The notes under the pieces were generated by a model that saw only the letters and a program-made list of their open reading frames with translations, was not told the origin of the DNA and searched no databases. A stretch of DNA of 64,000 bases from Euonymus europaeus (taxonomy: Eukaryota > Streptophyta > Magnoliopsida > Celastrales > Celastraceae). The DNA lies in contig OY756958.1 in assembly GCA_963580455.1 (NCBI GenBank), positions 25,742,501-25,806,500 on the forward strand, given 5' to 3'. Within the stretch, counting starts at the first letter, position 1. Every line of letters starts with the position of its first letter. Made by a program: the position numbers and the translations under genes. Shown here piece after piece: positions 23,794 through 36,454 of this stretch.

Positions 23794-25002
23794 AAAATTT
23801 CGTTTTACTTATAACAAAAAATAGAGTGAAAACAATAATTTTTCAAAAATAAGAAAAAATTGCATGCATTTAATGCAGAGGTGATATCTACATAATTTAT
23901 GTGTGACAACAAATAATCATTGGTGGTCAACTACAACAATGATTGCAACATGAATTGTCGCTGTGTTGGGACCCACCAGTTGTGAGTTGTCCTCAAATAA
24001 AGAAAAATGGTGACACAAATTTATTTATTTTTAAATTGTGGCATGTATATATAGAAAGAGAAAGCATATATATATATTTATTTATTTGAGCTCCAATTCC
24101 GCATTTCCTGTGGGGTGGGGTGATTTGGTTTTGTCTTTTGGCAGGTTAAAGCATCTAAACATTTTTCCATTCTCATTAAAAAATCATTTCACGTACTAAT
24201 CTACATCAATAAACATATTTTTTAATATAATTATATAACAAAACACATCTTTCAATATATTTTTTTCTTTAAAAAAAAATCAAGTATTTACTATTTTATT
24301 TTCTCGTCCCATTTTTAACAAAACTACGACAAAATTAATACTTGAGTCCGACATCTTTTATAAAAAATCAAGCTACATACTCATCCATATCACTAAAACA
24401 TATCTCCCAATACAATCACATCAACAAAACATATTTCTTAGTACAACCAAATCAATAAAAATACATATTCTCATTCTCATATATTATACCGTTCAAAGAA
24501 AAAACATATCACTGTGGGTGCTCTTATATTGTAAATTGATGTGTGCTTGGACACAGATTAGATGCTCGAGTTGGAAAATGCTGCTACGTCCAGCTATGAA
24601 TTTTTTTTGTCTATAATCTAGGATATAAATGTCTTTTGACCAATTCAATTGAAATCTTGTCACTTATTGAAATAAAATATAGTGCGTAATTAATTGTCCA
24701 ACATAAATATATTAAAATATTAGCTAATAAATGTAAGAAAAATTAAATATATTACAAATGTTAATATAATAATATTTATATGGTAAAACAGGAACACTGA
24801 TCAGTGAAACATATCAAATTTGATTTGATTTGTCTTGGCAATTCGTTTTACGTTTAACATAACTCAAGATTTGTTTAGTGCATATAATTCCAGAAAAGCA
24901 ATAAAAATATAAAAAATAAGACCCATGGAACTGATTAGGTAGATTTGGGTTTAAAGTAGAGTTATAACTTTGGATTCCTTTAAGTGCTAAATGGGACACA
25001 TG
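23794..25002. other. Intergenic spacer between the two duplication copies
   Basis: AT-rich, with no gene seen. It includes the MITE-like copy at 24165-24535. Confidence 0.6.
24165..24535. mobile_element. MITE-like element (family copy 2, reverse)
   Basis: Read in reverse, the right end TAAGAGCACCCACAGTGATATG matches the terminus of the 18590-18939 element. The interior shows the same GATGTGATTGTATTGGGAGATATGTTTT-type phrases. Confidence 0.5.
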
Positions 25003-25053
25003 AAGCATCAATGTATTGGGCAGCGGGAGGACAGGCCTTCATATAAATATATA

Positions 25054-25210
25054 CTCTTTCTGTCCCATTTTAACTGTTTTCTTCACTTTTGTATACAGTT
25101 TAAGAAAATATTTAATTTCCTTTTAATTTGACATTTATACCATTATTTATAATGTGTTATTGAGACATTTCAAAAAAAAATAAAATACAGTTAAAATGGA
25201 ACGGATGAAA
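25054..25210. mobile_element. Stowaway-like MITE
   Basis: The left end CTCTTTCTGTCCCATTTTAA is the inverse of the right end around ACAGTTAAAATGGAACGG. TA dinucleotides flank both sides (25052-25053 and 25211-25212). The ends resemble the CTCCCTCCGTCCCA terminus of Stowaway elements. Length 157 bp. Confidence 0.75.
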
Positions 25211-25912
25211 TAAAAAAAAATCATCCCATATTTTTCTGTCGCCCACTCCCACATGGATTATGAGTCCGATAACCGCATGATAAACGCATGCATTAAATAT
25301 TCACCAGTCAAAATAATAGAACAGTTGAAAATCTCTTTTTGCCCTTTTGATGATGACGTTTATCTGATCATATTTTTTTAAGCTACCGGTTATAAGGCTT
25401 AAAATAATAAAACAAAAGAAAAGATGCATGTGGATTATATATAATATATGATTAATTAATGGGTACGACGACACATCACTGAGAGTGAGGGATCAACTAC
25501 TAATTTAACTGATTAAAAGGGAGTCTTCAGTTTTTGGAGGTTGTGGATTAATTTAACCGATTAAGAGGGTTGTGTTGATGCAAGAATTGACAATTGATAA
25601 TGTGACTTTGAATTGTGAATCAAATTGTAAAAGACACGAAAGATTTACGTGATTCAGCTTCGACGGCCTATATTCACAGTGGCAAAAATATATCTCATTC
25701 TATTTCTTGCTTTTTTCGATCTTTCTCTCCTCCCATTACGTGTCATTTTCTGTCCCTTTTTATACACATCTGAGACGGTTTTAATTGATTTAAAACAATT
25801 GTGAAAAGTTACAAAAGGTTACATAATCAACGCAAATTCTGAATAGTAAGTGCCGATGGTAACAACTGATAGTAACTGCTGATGATGTTGTGCCATAGGC
25901 TTTCGTCCATTA

Positions 25913-27658
25913 TGTCACGCCTTGACCCCGAGACGTGACATGCAAATCAATTAACTAATTAAATTCAAATAATTGAAGTGACTCAATTTTTTTTATTTAT
26001 ACATATAAAATACATAGATAACACGTACAAATAACCAGAATCTCCACTTATGGTATGTGCACCTATTCGTCAATCCGATTTCCATCACCAGCTCGATCGG
26101 CATCACTTGGCTAACTTGGAAAAAAAAGACAAAAGAAAGAAAAGAAAAACAGCAAAGTAGAAAGAAGATTACAGAATAATCGAGAGAGAAAAAGAAAAGG
26201 AGAGAAAAACTGGGGGAACGCGATTTCTGTGCATCCAATTTCGGCGGCACCGATCTCCCCCTCCAACCACTTCAGGCAACAAGGCTGGTACCAATATCTT
26301 TCTCTCTTCGAGAGGTATGAAATTGGTCCAAGAATCATCCAAAACGGAGCTGTATATATATCTCCGGAAAAAGCTCTCGAAAGTTTCGACTTCCGCAAGC
26401 TTTGACGGTCCATTTCTCCATCCTTCGATCTCCCTTTGATGCGAGACTTCCACCGTTAAGTTCGTCTCGGTGAGCAAACCCAGTTGGTGATTTTTGGCGA
26501 AAGTCGTCGGATCTCCTATGACCAGAAAGTGAGCATTTCGGGTACCGTTGACCCGTTTTACACGGTTTGACTTTTTCAAAAAACGTATACCCATTTGACC
26601 AGATCGTATATTCTATTTATTTTAGGGGTGTTTGAGCGTATTTGTGACTATGTATACGTATGCTGTTGTAGAATCTATATCTGAAGTTTGACGAAGAATT
26701 TCGGGTGTATGTTGAAAATCATACGAAAAAAGTATTGCTTTAAGTGGGATGTTAGGCACGCTTCAAGAGGTAGGGAATATCATAATCTTTGCATTATTTT
26801 GGGGAATTTCGTAATTTAGTTAAATCGATGATTCTTGGTTTATTTAATTAAGTTGTGATATTCTAATATAAATGTATGGTGGGTTAATATGGAAATTGTG
26901 GTGAGAAGTGTATGTGGATGATTATGTTATTTGATATTCTCTGCTTTTATTGAGAATTGTTGCCTTAATATTAAATGGTTGTGAATGGATATTTATATAC
27001 GATATTTTGGAAGAAGTGTGAAAGATGTACTGTGGACGATTGTGGTGATGCGCTATAAAGGTGGTGGTGTTGTGCTAATAACAAAGAATGTGGCCCTGTG
27101 CGTATAGTGGGAAATAATCCGAGTAAGGATTCGCTATGCAGCCACATAGGTAAGGGTAGCAAGTTTCGAGTAGAATAAAATGTCTACCTTCCTTACTCGT
27201 GGAGAGACCCAGATGATGAGGTCAGAGTGTGATTAAAGTGACCCTAACGATGTGGTCGGGACGATGATGGAAATGGCTTTGATGATGAGGTCGGAAGACT
27301 GGAGTGGTTGAGATTGTGACGAAAGTGGGGAATACCTGATTAACATTTGCATGCGACTTGATGTGGAATTGACTTGTGTTACATTTTCCAGGATTATGGT
27401 ATTTTCTACTGAGTTTCGGCTCATCCCTGTGTTCTATGTTTTTTTTCCTTCCAGGTTAGCCGAGTGATGCAAATCGAGATGGGGATGGGAATCGGATTGA
27501 CAAATAGGTGCACATAACATAAGTAGGGATTCTAGTTATTTGTACGTGTTATCTATGTATTTTATATGTATAAATAAAAAAATGTTAGCCACTTCAATTA
27601 TTTGGGTTTACTTAGTTAATTGATTTCCAAGTCACGTCTCGGGGGTCGAGGCATGACA
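25913..27658. mobile_element. 1.75-kb DNA transposon with long terminal inverted repeats
   Basis: The left end starts TGTCACGCCTTGACCCCGAG and the right end, read in reverse, starts TGTCATGCCTCGACCCCCGA. The inverted similarity continues for roughly 190-200 bp on each side, through AATTGAAGTG..., TATACATATAAAATACATAGATAACACGTACAA and GTGCACCTATT.GTCAATCCGATT to GCATCAC.TGGCTAAC. The interior has short ORFs with no transposase similarity that I recognise, so it looks non-autonomous. Long TIRs suggest a Mutator-like or foldback-type element, but I could not identify a clear target duplication. It splits copy B of the direct duplication. Confidence 0.75.
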
Positions 27659-29743
27659 CATCGGCTGTTGTTTAAATGTCGTTTGCCTTCAGCTGTTTTG
27701 GTTGTCTCATCTGTTGACACGAGATGTACCTATTTTATTGGCATGTCTTGTGGACTTATGTTGAGCCTTTGTTGAACTTTCTGACCTTGCCTCTTACAGG
27801 CTTTTGATTTTGGTCTTATCATCTCATGAAATATTGGGCCTTGATGAACTTGGCCTATACATATTGTTGTCTCGATTACTATTAAACTCGTACATGAAAT
27901 TACTATTTATTTTCCCAGCACACATGGTTTGTGAACTATGAGTTCGCATATTGTACACAGAGGATAGTAATTGTGGATTGTTATGTGTCAAAAAGAAAGC
28001 TAACATATCAATATATTGATGTTGATAATATTAAGAGAAAAATGTGAGAAAAATTAAATAATAAGGCCCTTTTCGCTGGTGAGTAAATGTCAAGACTGAT
28101 ATAGAACCAGTGGACCACCATGACACATGTTGTTAACGTTGTCTGTCTAGATTATTCAATCGAGTATACATAATTAGCGTTCTTACTTTGTTTATCAAGA
28201 CTTGGAATGATGTGCTCGAGAACGTATAAACACAAATTTATTAACTAGTTGGGCAATAATCATTTAGATTAGTGTTTAACATACATGATATCGATATATT
28301 TAACATGTGATAATAATTTTTATTAAGTATGAGTTTGCGGAGTTGACATAGTAAAATTTTATAAATTAATTTTTTCCCCGACGAAGGGGATGGTATTTTA
28401 GAATATTCATTGAATCTATTAAGGGGAAGAAAACACGGGGTTACAGTCAAATTAGGATTTAGCAGAGAGCAATTACAAGATAATCAAGAAAGGAGAAGAA
28501 CAAAAAAGAAGATACATTGTACGACTCCGTCGCACTTATAAAACAAGAATCTACCTAAAGAGTTATAAAACCTCCACAAACCTTTCTTTAAACGATGTAG
28601 TTTTTTGTATCGCAAGTCTTCGGCTAAAAACGGTGTCGTCTCAATGCCCGGCTCTTGTCCGCAGAGTTTACAGTCTGCAGAGTTCCGTTAACAAAGCTTA
28701 GTTTAGTTATAGCCCATCAAGCAAAATTGTTGGGCCCTGGTAGCACCGGCCTGTTATCCTTCCAAGTAAAAAGAAATACCTAATTAAAAAACGGTCGTGT
28801 TAAATCATTAAATGATCATAAAAAGCACTCCAAATTTGTTCAAATCTACATGACTAAACATCCACCAGACACATGACATGACATTTTTTTTAGTGCTCCA
28901 TTTTTTGAGGAAAAATTAAAATACATAGTAGACATTGCGCTTGCACTTTTTTTTTTATAAACGAAATTTTAAAATATTTTATTTCAAAATACATATTAAA
29001 TTTTGAAAAAAATAATATCCGAATTCAACGCGTAAATAAAGCTCTTTGTCGATAATTTTTACAAAGTGATTAGCATGTAGACCATCTAAATTGTATATCT
29101 GAGGTGAAATTTCATTGCATCATAATATTTGAACATATATAGATATTCGTTGTTTTATGTATTTTTATTAAAATTGTTTTTTTTAAAACAGAGTAATCAC
29201 TTATGCTATATAAATGGTCCGTTTGAGATGAAATTTTATTGAAGCATGATATTAGAACATATACTCATTATTTCAAACAATGCAATATGAAGTCTAGACT
29301 TAAAATTTTAGTTATTTTATGCATTTAGTACGTAATTATATTATTTTTAATAATAATGTAATTATTATATAAATCACCCATGTACCATAAAAAGGGTAAA
29401 CACCTCACCTCAATCAAACAAGTCAATCACAATTCGACAGAATACCTAAATTTGGCATCTTTGATAAAATGAATGTATCAACTTAAGTCCAATTTTTTTT
29501 TTGAAACATCATCTGCATTTGTTTTCTTTCCCTTTTGAACAAATTTCTCGTTCGTCGTAGGTTATATTTTTTTTAGGGAGAAAAGTACACTTGCTCTCCA
29601 TATATAGAGTCCACCACCATAATGGCAGTGCCACTTTGTGGATTGGGTGTCATTTCCATTGTTGTTGTTTTTTTTCTCCATTTTGATTTTATGCTAGTGG
29701 ATTGGTTTTGTGTCGTGTTCATTAATTTTAACGTTCCATATAT

Positions 29744-32192
29744 AAGGAGCGGTCGACCGACCGATCTCACGGTTTTGGTTATGTAACATTTGCGAGAGAT
29801 GAAGATGCTAAGGTAGCTTCAATCCCAAACTCATTGGACTCTAACTTACATTTTGTTAGACAAGTTTTGAATGCACTATATGCCAATGATCGTTGCGAGA
29901 ATATTGTTGAATTATGGTGTGACGTATTGTGTTAAAGAATTGGACATTAAATATCATTGGTAGGTGCAATTGCGGTTGCAGCACAGTACGGTAGGGTAGA
30001 ACTACATAAAATCACTGTGTTCAATCTTTCTTTTACTAATTTTCTTATGTTTGTGTGTTTTTGATTGTGTGAGATTTGTTACAACAAATATAACACCAAA
30101 TTTTGCTGTCTGCAGAATGCATTATCAAGTGAACACTTCCTTGGAAACAGAATGTTGGAAGTCAAAGTAGCTACACCAAAGGTGGGCTACTAGCTCAGGC
30201 AATACCCTTTTTTTCTGGTAATTTAATCAGTGCATTCATATGGTGTTTATTGCATTATTCGTTATATTACACAAAAAAGGAGGAGACGACCAGAATATTT
30301 GTGGCGAGGATTTCGCCATCGGTCACAGAAGCAGCATTCCGGATGTGAGAGATGTGATGGTTTAAAATCTTGTGGAACTTTGTCTATCTATTTTCCTGTA
30401 TATTTTTGTTATATTTATTTGCGAGCCACGTTGAAAATTAACACGGTGTATTCTGAGATTGTTTTGCAGTCATTTTGAGAGGTATGGCGACGTAACAGAT
30501 TTATACATGACAAAGGTTATGTCAACCCCTTTCTCTTTCTCATGGGAAATATGTTTTGTAGGACGGAGGCTCAAAAGCGCGTCGTGGAATCGGGATGACA
30601 CTTTTGTTAGTGCATGTCATTCCATATTTTGTTGCATTGGTGGTTTTTGTCTGATCGCGCAACACACATAGGCATTGTGTTACTAATATTGGGCTATTAC
30701 CATTTTTTTATCCAACATATATAAGTCGAGACTTGTGGTGTTTAGATTAGAGTAGCATATTTGGGGGTTTCTTTCTCGCTCAAACTTCGTACCTTTTTCC
30801 TGGGTTCTGTTTTCTGCTTACCTTTTCGTATTGATCTTTATTATAGCTTTTTAACAAGGAAATATCATCTTCTGTCTTGATTTTGGTAAGTGGTGGGTTT
30901 TTCTAGTGCAGAATAATCTCTAATATGTTAGGGAGTTCGTTAGGATTCAGTGGAAGTTCCATAGTTGTTCGAGTCTTCTTGAGTATCCCTAATTATTAGG
31001 GAAGTTTTTTTTAAGTTATTTTCAAGTTCATGTAAGGCTGTATAAAGCGAGGTTAAATTTGCTTCAATAAAAACATGCATTATCCATATCTCAGATTCCA
31101 GAAAACCAACAGATTTTGCTTGTGTACGCATGCTTTAATTTGTTGCCAAATTTTGGTCAAACCTGGTTTCAGACAAGCTCTTGGCACTATAGTTGGATTT
31201 TATTTGTCATTCTGGTTGCAAAAATTTCTCCCATTATGGAGATACCGGATTCTGGACAGTGTGGCGGCTAACTTCTTCTGCTGTTATAAGTTTTCTTTTT
31301 TAAAAAAAGGAACGTCTACTCCGAGGCACTGAATATTTGTTTGTGTTTTTATAGAATCCGTTGATAATTTGATGTCTGACACTTACGAATTGGGAGGATA
31401 AATTGTTGTAGTTGATCGATCGGGCAACACCCAAGGCAAGTTATTGTCATACTGGAGACTACAAAGTAATGAATTGCTTAGTCTTTATTCACCAGTATAC
31501 TCGTGTATATATACATCTACACAATCCCATCTTTTAGGGAGGATTTACAATGGTTTCCTAATAGTGATGATCTATCAATTACAGAAATTTCTCCACAACT
31601 ATCTACTTCCCATATATGTAAAGATCATCTCCTTGAATCTTGGCACAGCTCACGCCAACAGTTATCGCATCATAACTTTTGTTTTCTTTGGTTGGTCTAA
31701 ATTATGATTTACTGGATCAAAGTCTGGCTCTCTCTCCTGGGGTTACAATTGCATCGAGTTAGTTAGGATTTAAAATATCATCTGACTCGTGGGTTCTTTT
31801 TTAACATTTCTAAGTTTGCGGATGCTGAACTTGATTTCATCCATGCATAACATAATATTATTATTTTTGCAGGAAGATGACTTCCGGCCGGTAAGCAGAA
31901 TGCCACAGCGTGAATATGGGGCGTACAATTCTTATATATCTGCAGCAATTCTTGGTAGATTCGGTCGTATAATAGATGTTTATGTACCCAAGGAGGGACA
32001 ACAGTTGCGTAGTGTATGATTAATCAATCTGATGCTTGTTATGAACATCTAAATGTTTTTGTGTAGGATCCTAGGAAAGCTGGCCACAGAGGTTTTGGAT
32101 TTCTAACATTTGCAGAAGGAGGTGCAGCAGATTGTGTGTCTCGAAGATCTCATGAGATTTTAGGACAGCCTGTAAAAAAACAGCAGCAATAA
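29744..32192 (+). pseudogene. Decayed three-RRM RNA-binding protein gene (At4g36960-like)
   Basis: Exon remnants in the right order and with splice sites partly kept show parts of all three RRMs. 29744-29812 reads KERSTDRSHGFGYVTF; 30116-30181 reads SSEHFLGNRMLEVKVATPK; about 30280-30344 reads RIFVARISPSVTEAAFR; 30470-30514 reads HFERYGDVTDLYMTK; 30562-30600 reads DGGSKARRGIGM; 31873-32000 reads DDFRPVSRMPQREYGAY and later FGRIIDVYVPK; 32067-32192 reads GHRGFGFLTFAEGGAADCVS and ends KKQQQ then stop. The start of RRM1, the end of RRM2 and about 50 residues at the start of RRM3 are missing, and stops separate the pieces. Introns are retained, so this is a decayed gene copy and not a processed one. 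Confidence 0.8.
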
Positions 32193-35100
32193 ACATTGTT
32201 GTGATGCGATTGATGTAGAACTTAAATGAGTTGAACTTAACTAATTACTGGCTTTGTTAAATGGGGGGTGGGACTAATTTCAATTGAAAAAACACGTTTT
32301 CTTTGTGGAAGCTTTTAGTTATGAGCAATTGAATTGGCTCAATATTCGATTTTTTCGTTGTGGTCTATGTATCACAATGTTTAAAACTACAGAAACTGCT
32401 TTCTGTGATATGAGGATGAGCTTTATGTACCTTGCCCATTATCCCTGTCATTGCCAGTACCCTTCGGCTTCATGACAATGATAGCAGTATCCATTGTCCG
32501 CTGAGTTTTTCTCTTTCTTATTTTCTCCTCCTTGCCAATGCCAATTATATGACATTGAATGCTGTAAAATGGATGCCAGTGGAAGGAAACAAACAATTGA
32601 TGAAATTGAAATTCACCTACCCCCCCCCCCCCAAAAAAAATGATGTTCATTGATGGTGCGCCTTCTAGGGGAGACTGGAGATACGGGCCATACTGAGATA
32701 ACAAAGGCCATAGCTTCTGAAGTTTTATGGCAATCTATGCTTCTGACAGTCGTAGGAAGGGAAATGTTACTTAGATATGTTTATTGTATGATTAATCCCT
32801 CCCCCACCTCCACCACCACAAAAGGCAAAAATACCTAGTCTTATCTTGCCATTAAACTGAGAGATTGTTTTCTTATCGGGAAGAATAACACACACAGTAA
32901 GAGCAATAAATGACAATGGAAAAAAGTACAATAATGTACCTAACAGTTGTCTGGGGTACAGTAATGTAAAGGGTCCTGGCCCTTGTTATTGTCAACGTGT
33001 GGTCATTATCATATAGTTTCTTAAAAATCTCTCAACTTGAATTCAATACGATCACCGTGAGAAACCAACATCAAGTGGCATTGTCTCCTTTTGTTTGACA
33101 AAAGAGGCACAGGGTTAGGCCAATCTCCATCTCTATTATCAACAACTCCTCCTCGATCCACACAATTGAAATATTTTAGAATGTGAATTGAATTGTCAGC
33201 TTGTATGATTAGAAAACGACGTGGACCCAATAGAGGCTGTTTTTGTTAGGTTTGGTTAGGTTAGGTTGGTCCAGTACTCCAGTCCGAAGAGAGTTCACTC
33301 CTCGCATTGCCTTGAAAAACGCAGACAATAATACCAATCCATTGGAGAAGTGGTAGGCTGGTAGAAGGCTTAGGCCCATACCCTTAGTTTTTATCTGATT
33401 GGGCCCATTTAGTTTTTAACATTTTCCACTTTTCCTGTCGTGAATGTCAACAGTTTTGTGATATTTGTTTGCATGTGCTGGTGACAGAGAGTCGGTGGAA
33501 ATGACACGTGAAAGAAGTTAACGGTCAAAAATTCCCGGTGGCGGCAGAGACCGTTGGAGAATTAATTGTGTGTACTTTGCCTTCTTGGGATGCTTCACGT
33601 ATGATTTCTCTTCAAATTATTGTGTTCTACTTCTACCAGGTTAAAATATTCTTATTATTCATACGAAATTGAACAAATTTATCGACACGTGGAAGAGAAT
33701 CGCATCCAACACTGATTACAGATTATTACTATTATTATACTAAAATTTTGATCCATTAACGGTAGCTTAACACAGCACATGATTTGCTGGATCGTTAGTC
33801 AATCGGAGTCAGACTCGTACATTCAATATTTGCTGTGGTAACGACTTTTTGTTGCAGATCACATGCCCAGGGAAAGAAAAAAAATAAAATTAATCTTAAA
33901 AATCCTAGTTTCCATTGCATTGAATACACGGTCACGATGTTAATGTGAATACAGATACACGTAAAACATGAACCTATCACCCACCCATAGCCATCGAAGT
34001 GGTTCGTGCTCATCATCTTCGTCCGAGTTTTTATTTCAAAAATTTGGGATTGGTTATAGAATTTATTTATATTAAAAAGTAGTAGATTTATACGAATGTA
34101 ACCGAATCTAAATTTGTGAGATAAAAAAAAAGACTTGGAATTATGATGTCGAGCATTAAGCGTGAACCAATTTGATGGGTATGCGTGTCCGATGGTTAAA
34201 ATTTCCTGGACACAGTACATAGCACATACACCCAGTAAAAAAAGAGGCAAGGAAAGGTGAATGAAATCATGGCGATTAATCCAATTCACTGAATTAAGAC
34301 TCATGAATTAAAAGCTAATCCGGTATCCCCATAAAACAGGGTATCAAATGTGGGCCTTGCACTTAGAATGCCTCCCCCAAATGTGACAAACCAAACCCAA
34401 GTACCTTGGTACTGTTGTTTTTATTCTTTGAACTTCCGAAACTACCCTTGACGGTTTGGAAACTTTCACACCGCGCCATATATAATCACATATAAGGCAT
34501 GCTTCACTCACTCACTCACACGCCACGCCTAGTTGTTATGTCTCTCTTAAAAGGCTCGACTGCCATAAGGTATTGTCAGGTTTCTCACTGAAGAATCTGG
34601 ATTGAACGGAACCAACCCCCTTCTTCTTGTTCTATCTTTTTATCACTTACTCCTATAACTAAGAAATAGTAGTGGAAATATATACTATGTCTCTGTCTCT
34701 TGTCTTGCACTTTTCTTCTAAAAAGAAGTTATTTGGTTTCTCAATTGTGCTTTCAAAATCAACAGATTTCCACTTTATTTTCCCAGAAACTCAAAAACTA
34801 GAACAATTTGCAGATTACCTAAAACGACACCGTTTCAACTGCCTTCCTATACTAGAGAGAGAGAAAAATATACTTACAGCGCACCATGGCTCTGGTTTTG
34901 ATTGCAAGCTGCCAGCGTGGGACCCAAAATGAGGACACACGTGCACTGGTGCCTCTTTTGAGAAACCTGAGCCATTTTCCAATTCTCCACGACAATACTA
35001 TAATTATAAGTTCAAAAATTGAGCTGTAAAAAACAACAATAGGGACTAATAAAAACACTTTTATTTATTTATATGAATGAATTCATCATGTAAATTTTTT

Positions 35101-35260
35101 CCTTGAATTTTTTAGTAATCTATACGCTCTGTTTCATAGTACAACGCACTTCCCCATGTATTTTCAAATTTTTTGCCCAAAAAAATAGAAAATTTAAATC
35201 CCCGAGACCTTAAAAAAGCCAGAAAATATTATTAACCAAAACGGAATCTCGTAGCCCATT
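32193..35260. other. Intergenic region downstream of the RRM pseudogene
   Basis: No supported gene. It includes a C14/A-rich run at about 32619-32640. At about 34480-34560 a TATA-like ATATATAAT is followed by a CACTCACTCACTCACAC stretch, which could be the promoter of a non-coding transcript. The longer open frames are AT-rich and resemble no known family. Confidence 0.5.
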
Positions 35261-36454
35261 TTATGACCTGGAAACCGATTCTGCCAGCTTCCCGATTCTC
35301 TCTACCAGCTCGGGCGACAGCTTCTTAACCGGTTTTCTTTCCTTCTCCTGTCGAAAATCGAAACCCAAGACATCCGATACCTCCTCGGAGCTCCACCCCG
35401 CTTTACGGAGCGAATCCGAAAACCGATCCGCCTTCAAAAGGAGCGCGTCCCTTACCACTTGATTGTCTAACAAAACCATCTCTCCCTCGAAAAAACCGGA
35501 TGCCGATACGTGGATTATATCCGATATGTCGGATTCGTTCCATCCGCCCTCTCTCAAAACCGACCCGATTTGTTGGATGTACTCGTCCACCCACTTTGGA
35601 ACCTCCGATCTCGGCATATCAAAGAACCTCTCCGGCGATGATGAAAACGACGAAGACGAGTTTCTCCTCCTCCTGTCTACTGCTGCTTCACTCCAAAACT
35701 CCACCCATCTCGGTGTCCTTGCACCAGCAAGACCCGCGTCAAGGCTTTTACGAGAAAAATTTGATGACGAACGGGCCGATTTTTCAGTGACGGATCTTTG
35801 CTTTTTGAGAACTTGTTGGTCCGACTCCGAGTTCCCAAACAAGGATTCACGCTCAAAGAAATCGGAGAGATCCAACCCACAACAGAAGATCCGATTCTCA
35901 TCCACGTAGAAAATCGGGTTTCCTGCTAAGGAAGGGTTGCAGGGAATATAACAACGGTTAAAAATCGGTATCAACAGTGGCGCTCTCTTTAGGGCATTTC
36001 TCGCAACTCGTAGTGCCTTCTCCGGGCCCGATGGTCTAGGACCCCACGATTTGGACCAGAGCGTGTTGCAAGCAATTTGGAACGATATTGCGGCAATAGG
36101 AAGATCAAAAGACGCTCGAAGGTGGAGACGAGCACCAGGAGCACGCCAATCAGGGAATCCAGGACCGACAGGAAGACCGGCGGAAAGTACAGCGCGAAGG
36201 TCGGGAGGGAATGCGAATCCAAACTCCGCCTCTGCACGGGCAAACTCGGCGTCAGACAGACCCTGTTGAACAGGAATACCTGAATCTCTCAAATGGCTTA
36301 TGACCTTAGTAGCCAGCGAAGAGAAGGAATCAAGGCCGTTTCTCACAGGGAGTGACGAAGCAGTCGATGGAGCAGCCGCTCGGGCGGAAAGGCGGCGGAG
36401 TCCGGCGACATGCGCAGGATTGAGACCAGTCATCCGCCGGTCAACGTCGACCAT
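35261..36454 (-). CDS. Conserved plant protein, SMI1/KNR4-like (intronless)
   Basis: A 397-residue single-exon frame with GC-rich coding sequence unlike its AT-rich surroundings. It matches a conserved uncharacterised plant family (from memory, At3g50340 and At5g67020). The N-terminus [20 protein letters not shown] is family-typical. A SMI1/KNR4-like block follows at about 63-215, with [39 protein letters not shown] and the [20 protein letters not shown] core. A low-complexity Ser/Arg linker covers about 225-285, and a C-terminal helical part with two [18 protein letters not shown] repeats covers about 300-385. SMI1/KNR4 domains mediate protein binding in fungi and bacteria; the plant role is unknown. 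The first ATG gives the conserved start. The overlapping opposite-strand frames are shadows. Confidence 0.88.
   Translation of the reverse strand: MVDVDRRMTGLNPAHVAGLRRLSARAAAPSTASSLPVRNGLDSFSSLATKVISHLRDSGIPVQQGLSDAEFARAEAEFGFAFPPDLRAVLSAGLPVGPGFPDWRAPGARLHLRASFDLPIAAISFQIACNTLWSKSWGPRPSGPEKALRVARNALKRAPLLIPIFNRCYIPCNPSLAGNPIFYVDENRIFCCGLDLSDFFERESLFGNSESDQQVLKKQRSVTEKSARSSSNFSRKSLDAGLAGARTPRWVEFWSEAAVDRRRRNSSSSFSSSPERFFDMPRSEVPKWVDEYIQQIGSVLREGGWNESDISDIIHVSASGFFEGEMVLLDNQVVRDALLLKADRFSDSLRKAGWSSEEVSDVLGFDFRQEKERKPVKKLSPELVERIGKLAESVSRS

Larger units (their letters stand above)
25003..28340. repeat. Direct duplication, copy B (interrupted by two transposons)
   Basis: Same orientation and order of shared blocks as copy A (21246-23793). 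It is split by a Stowaway-like MITE (25054-25210) and by a 1.75-kb long-TIR element (25913-27658). Outside the insertions the two copies differ by scattered substitutions and small indels. No gene. Confidence 0.75.

Noticed and set aside
26111..26594. Overlapping open frames of 100-141 codons on the minus strand
   Set aside because: They lie inside the long-TIR element, have no domain I recognise and include a long Phe/Ser-rich low-complexity end. Kept only as part of the transposon.
33795..34304. 169-codon open frame on the minus strand
   Set aside because: Composition follows the AT-rich DNA, no known domain, no convincing promoter or start context.
34897..34920. AAGCTGCCAGCGTGGGA, partly like miR167 (TGAAGCTGCCAGCATGATCT)
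   Set aside because: Only the core matches, and I find no complementary star arm nearby to form a precursor hairpin.
35463..35909. 148-codon open frame opposite the SMI1/KNR4-like gene
   Set aside because: It is the shadow of GC-rich coding sequence on the other strand and matches nothing.
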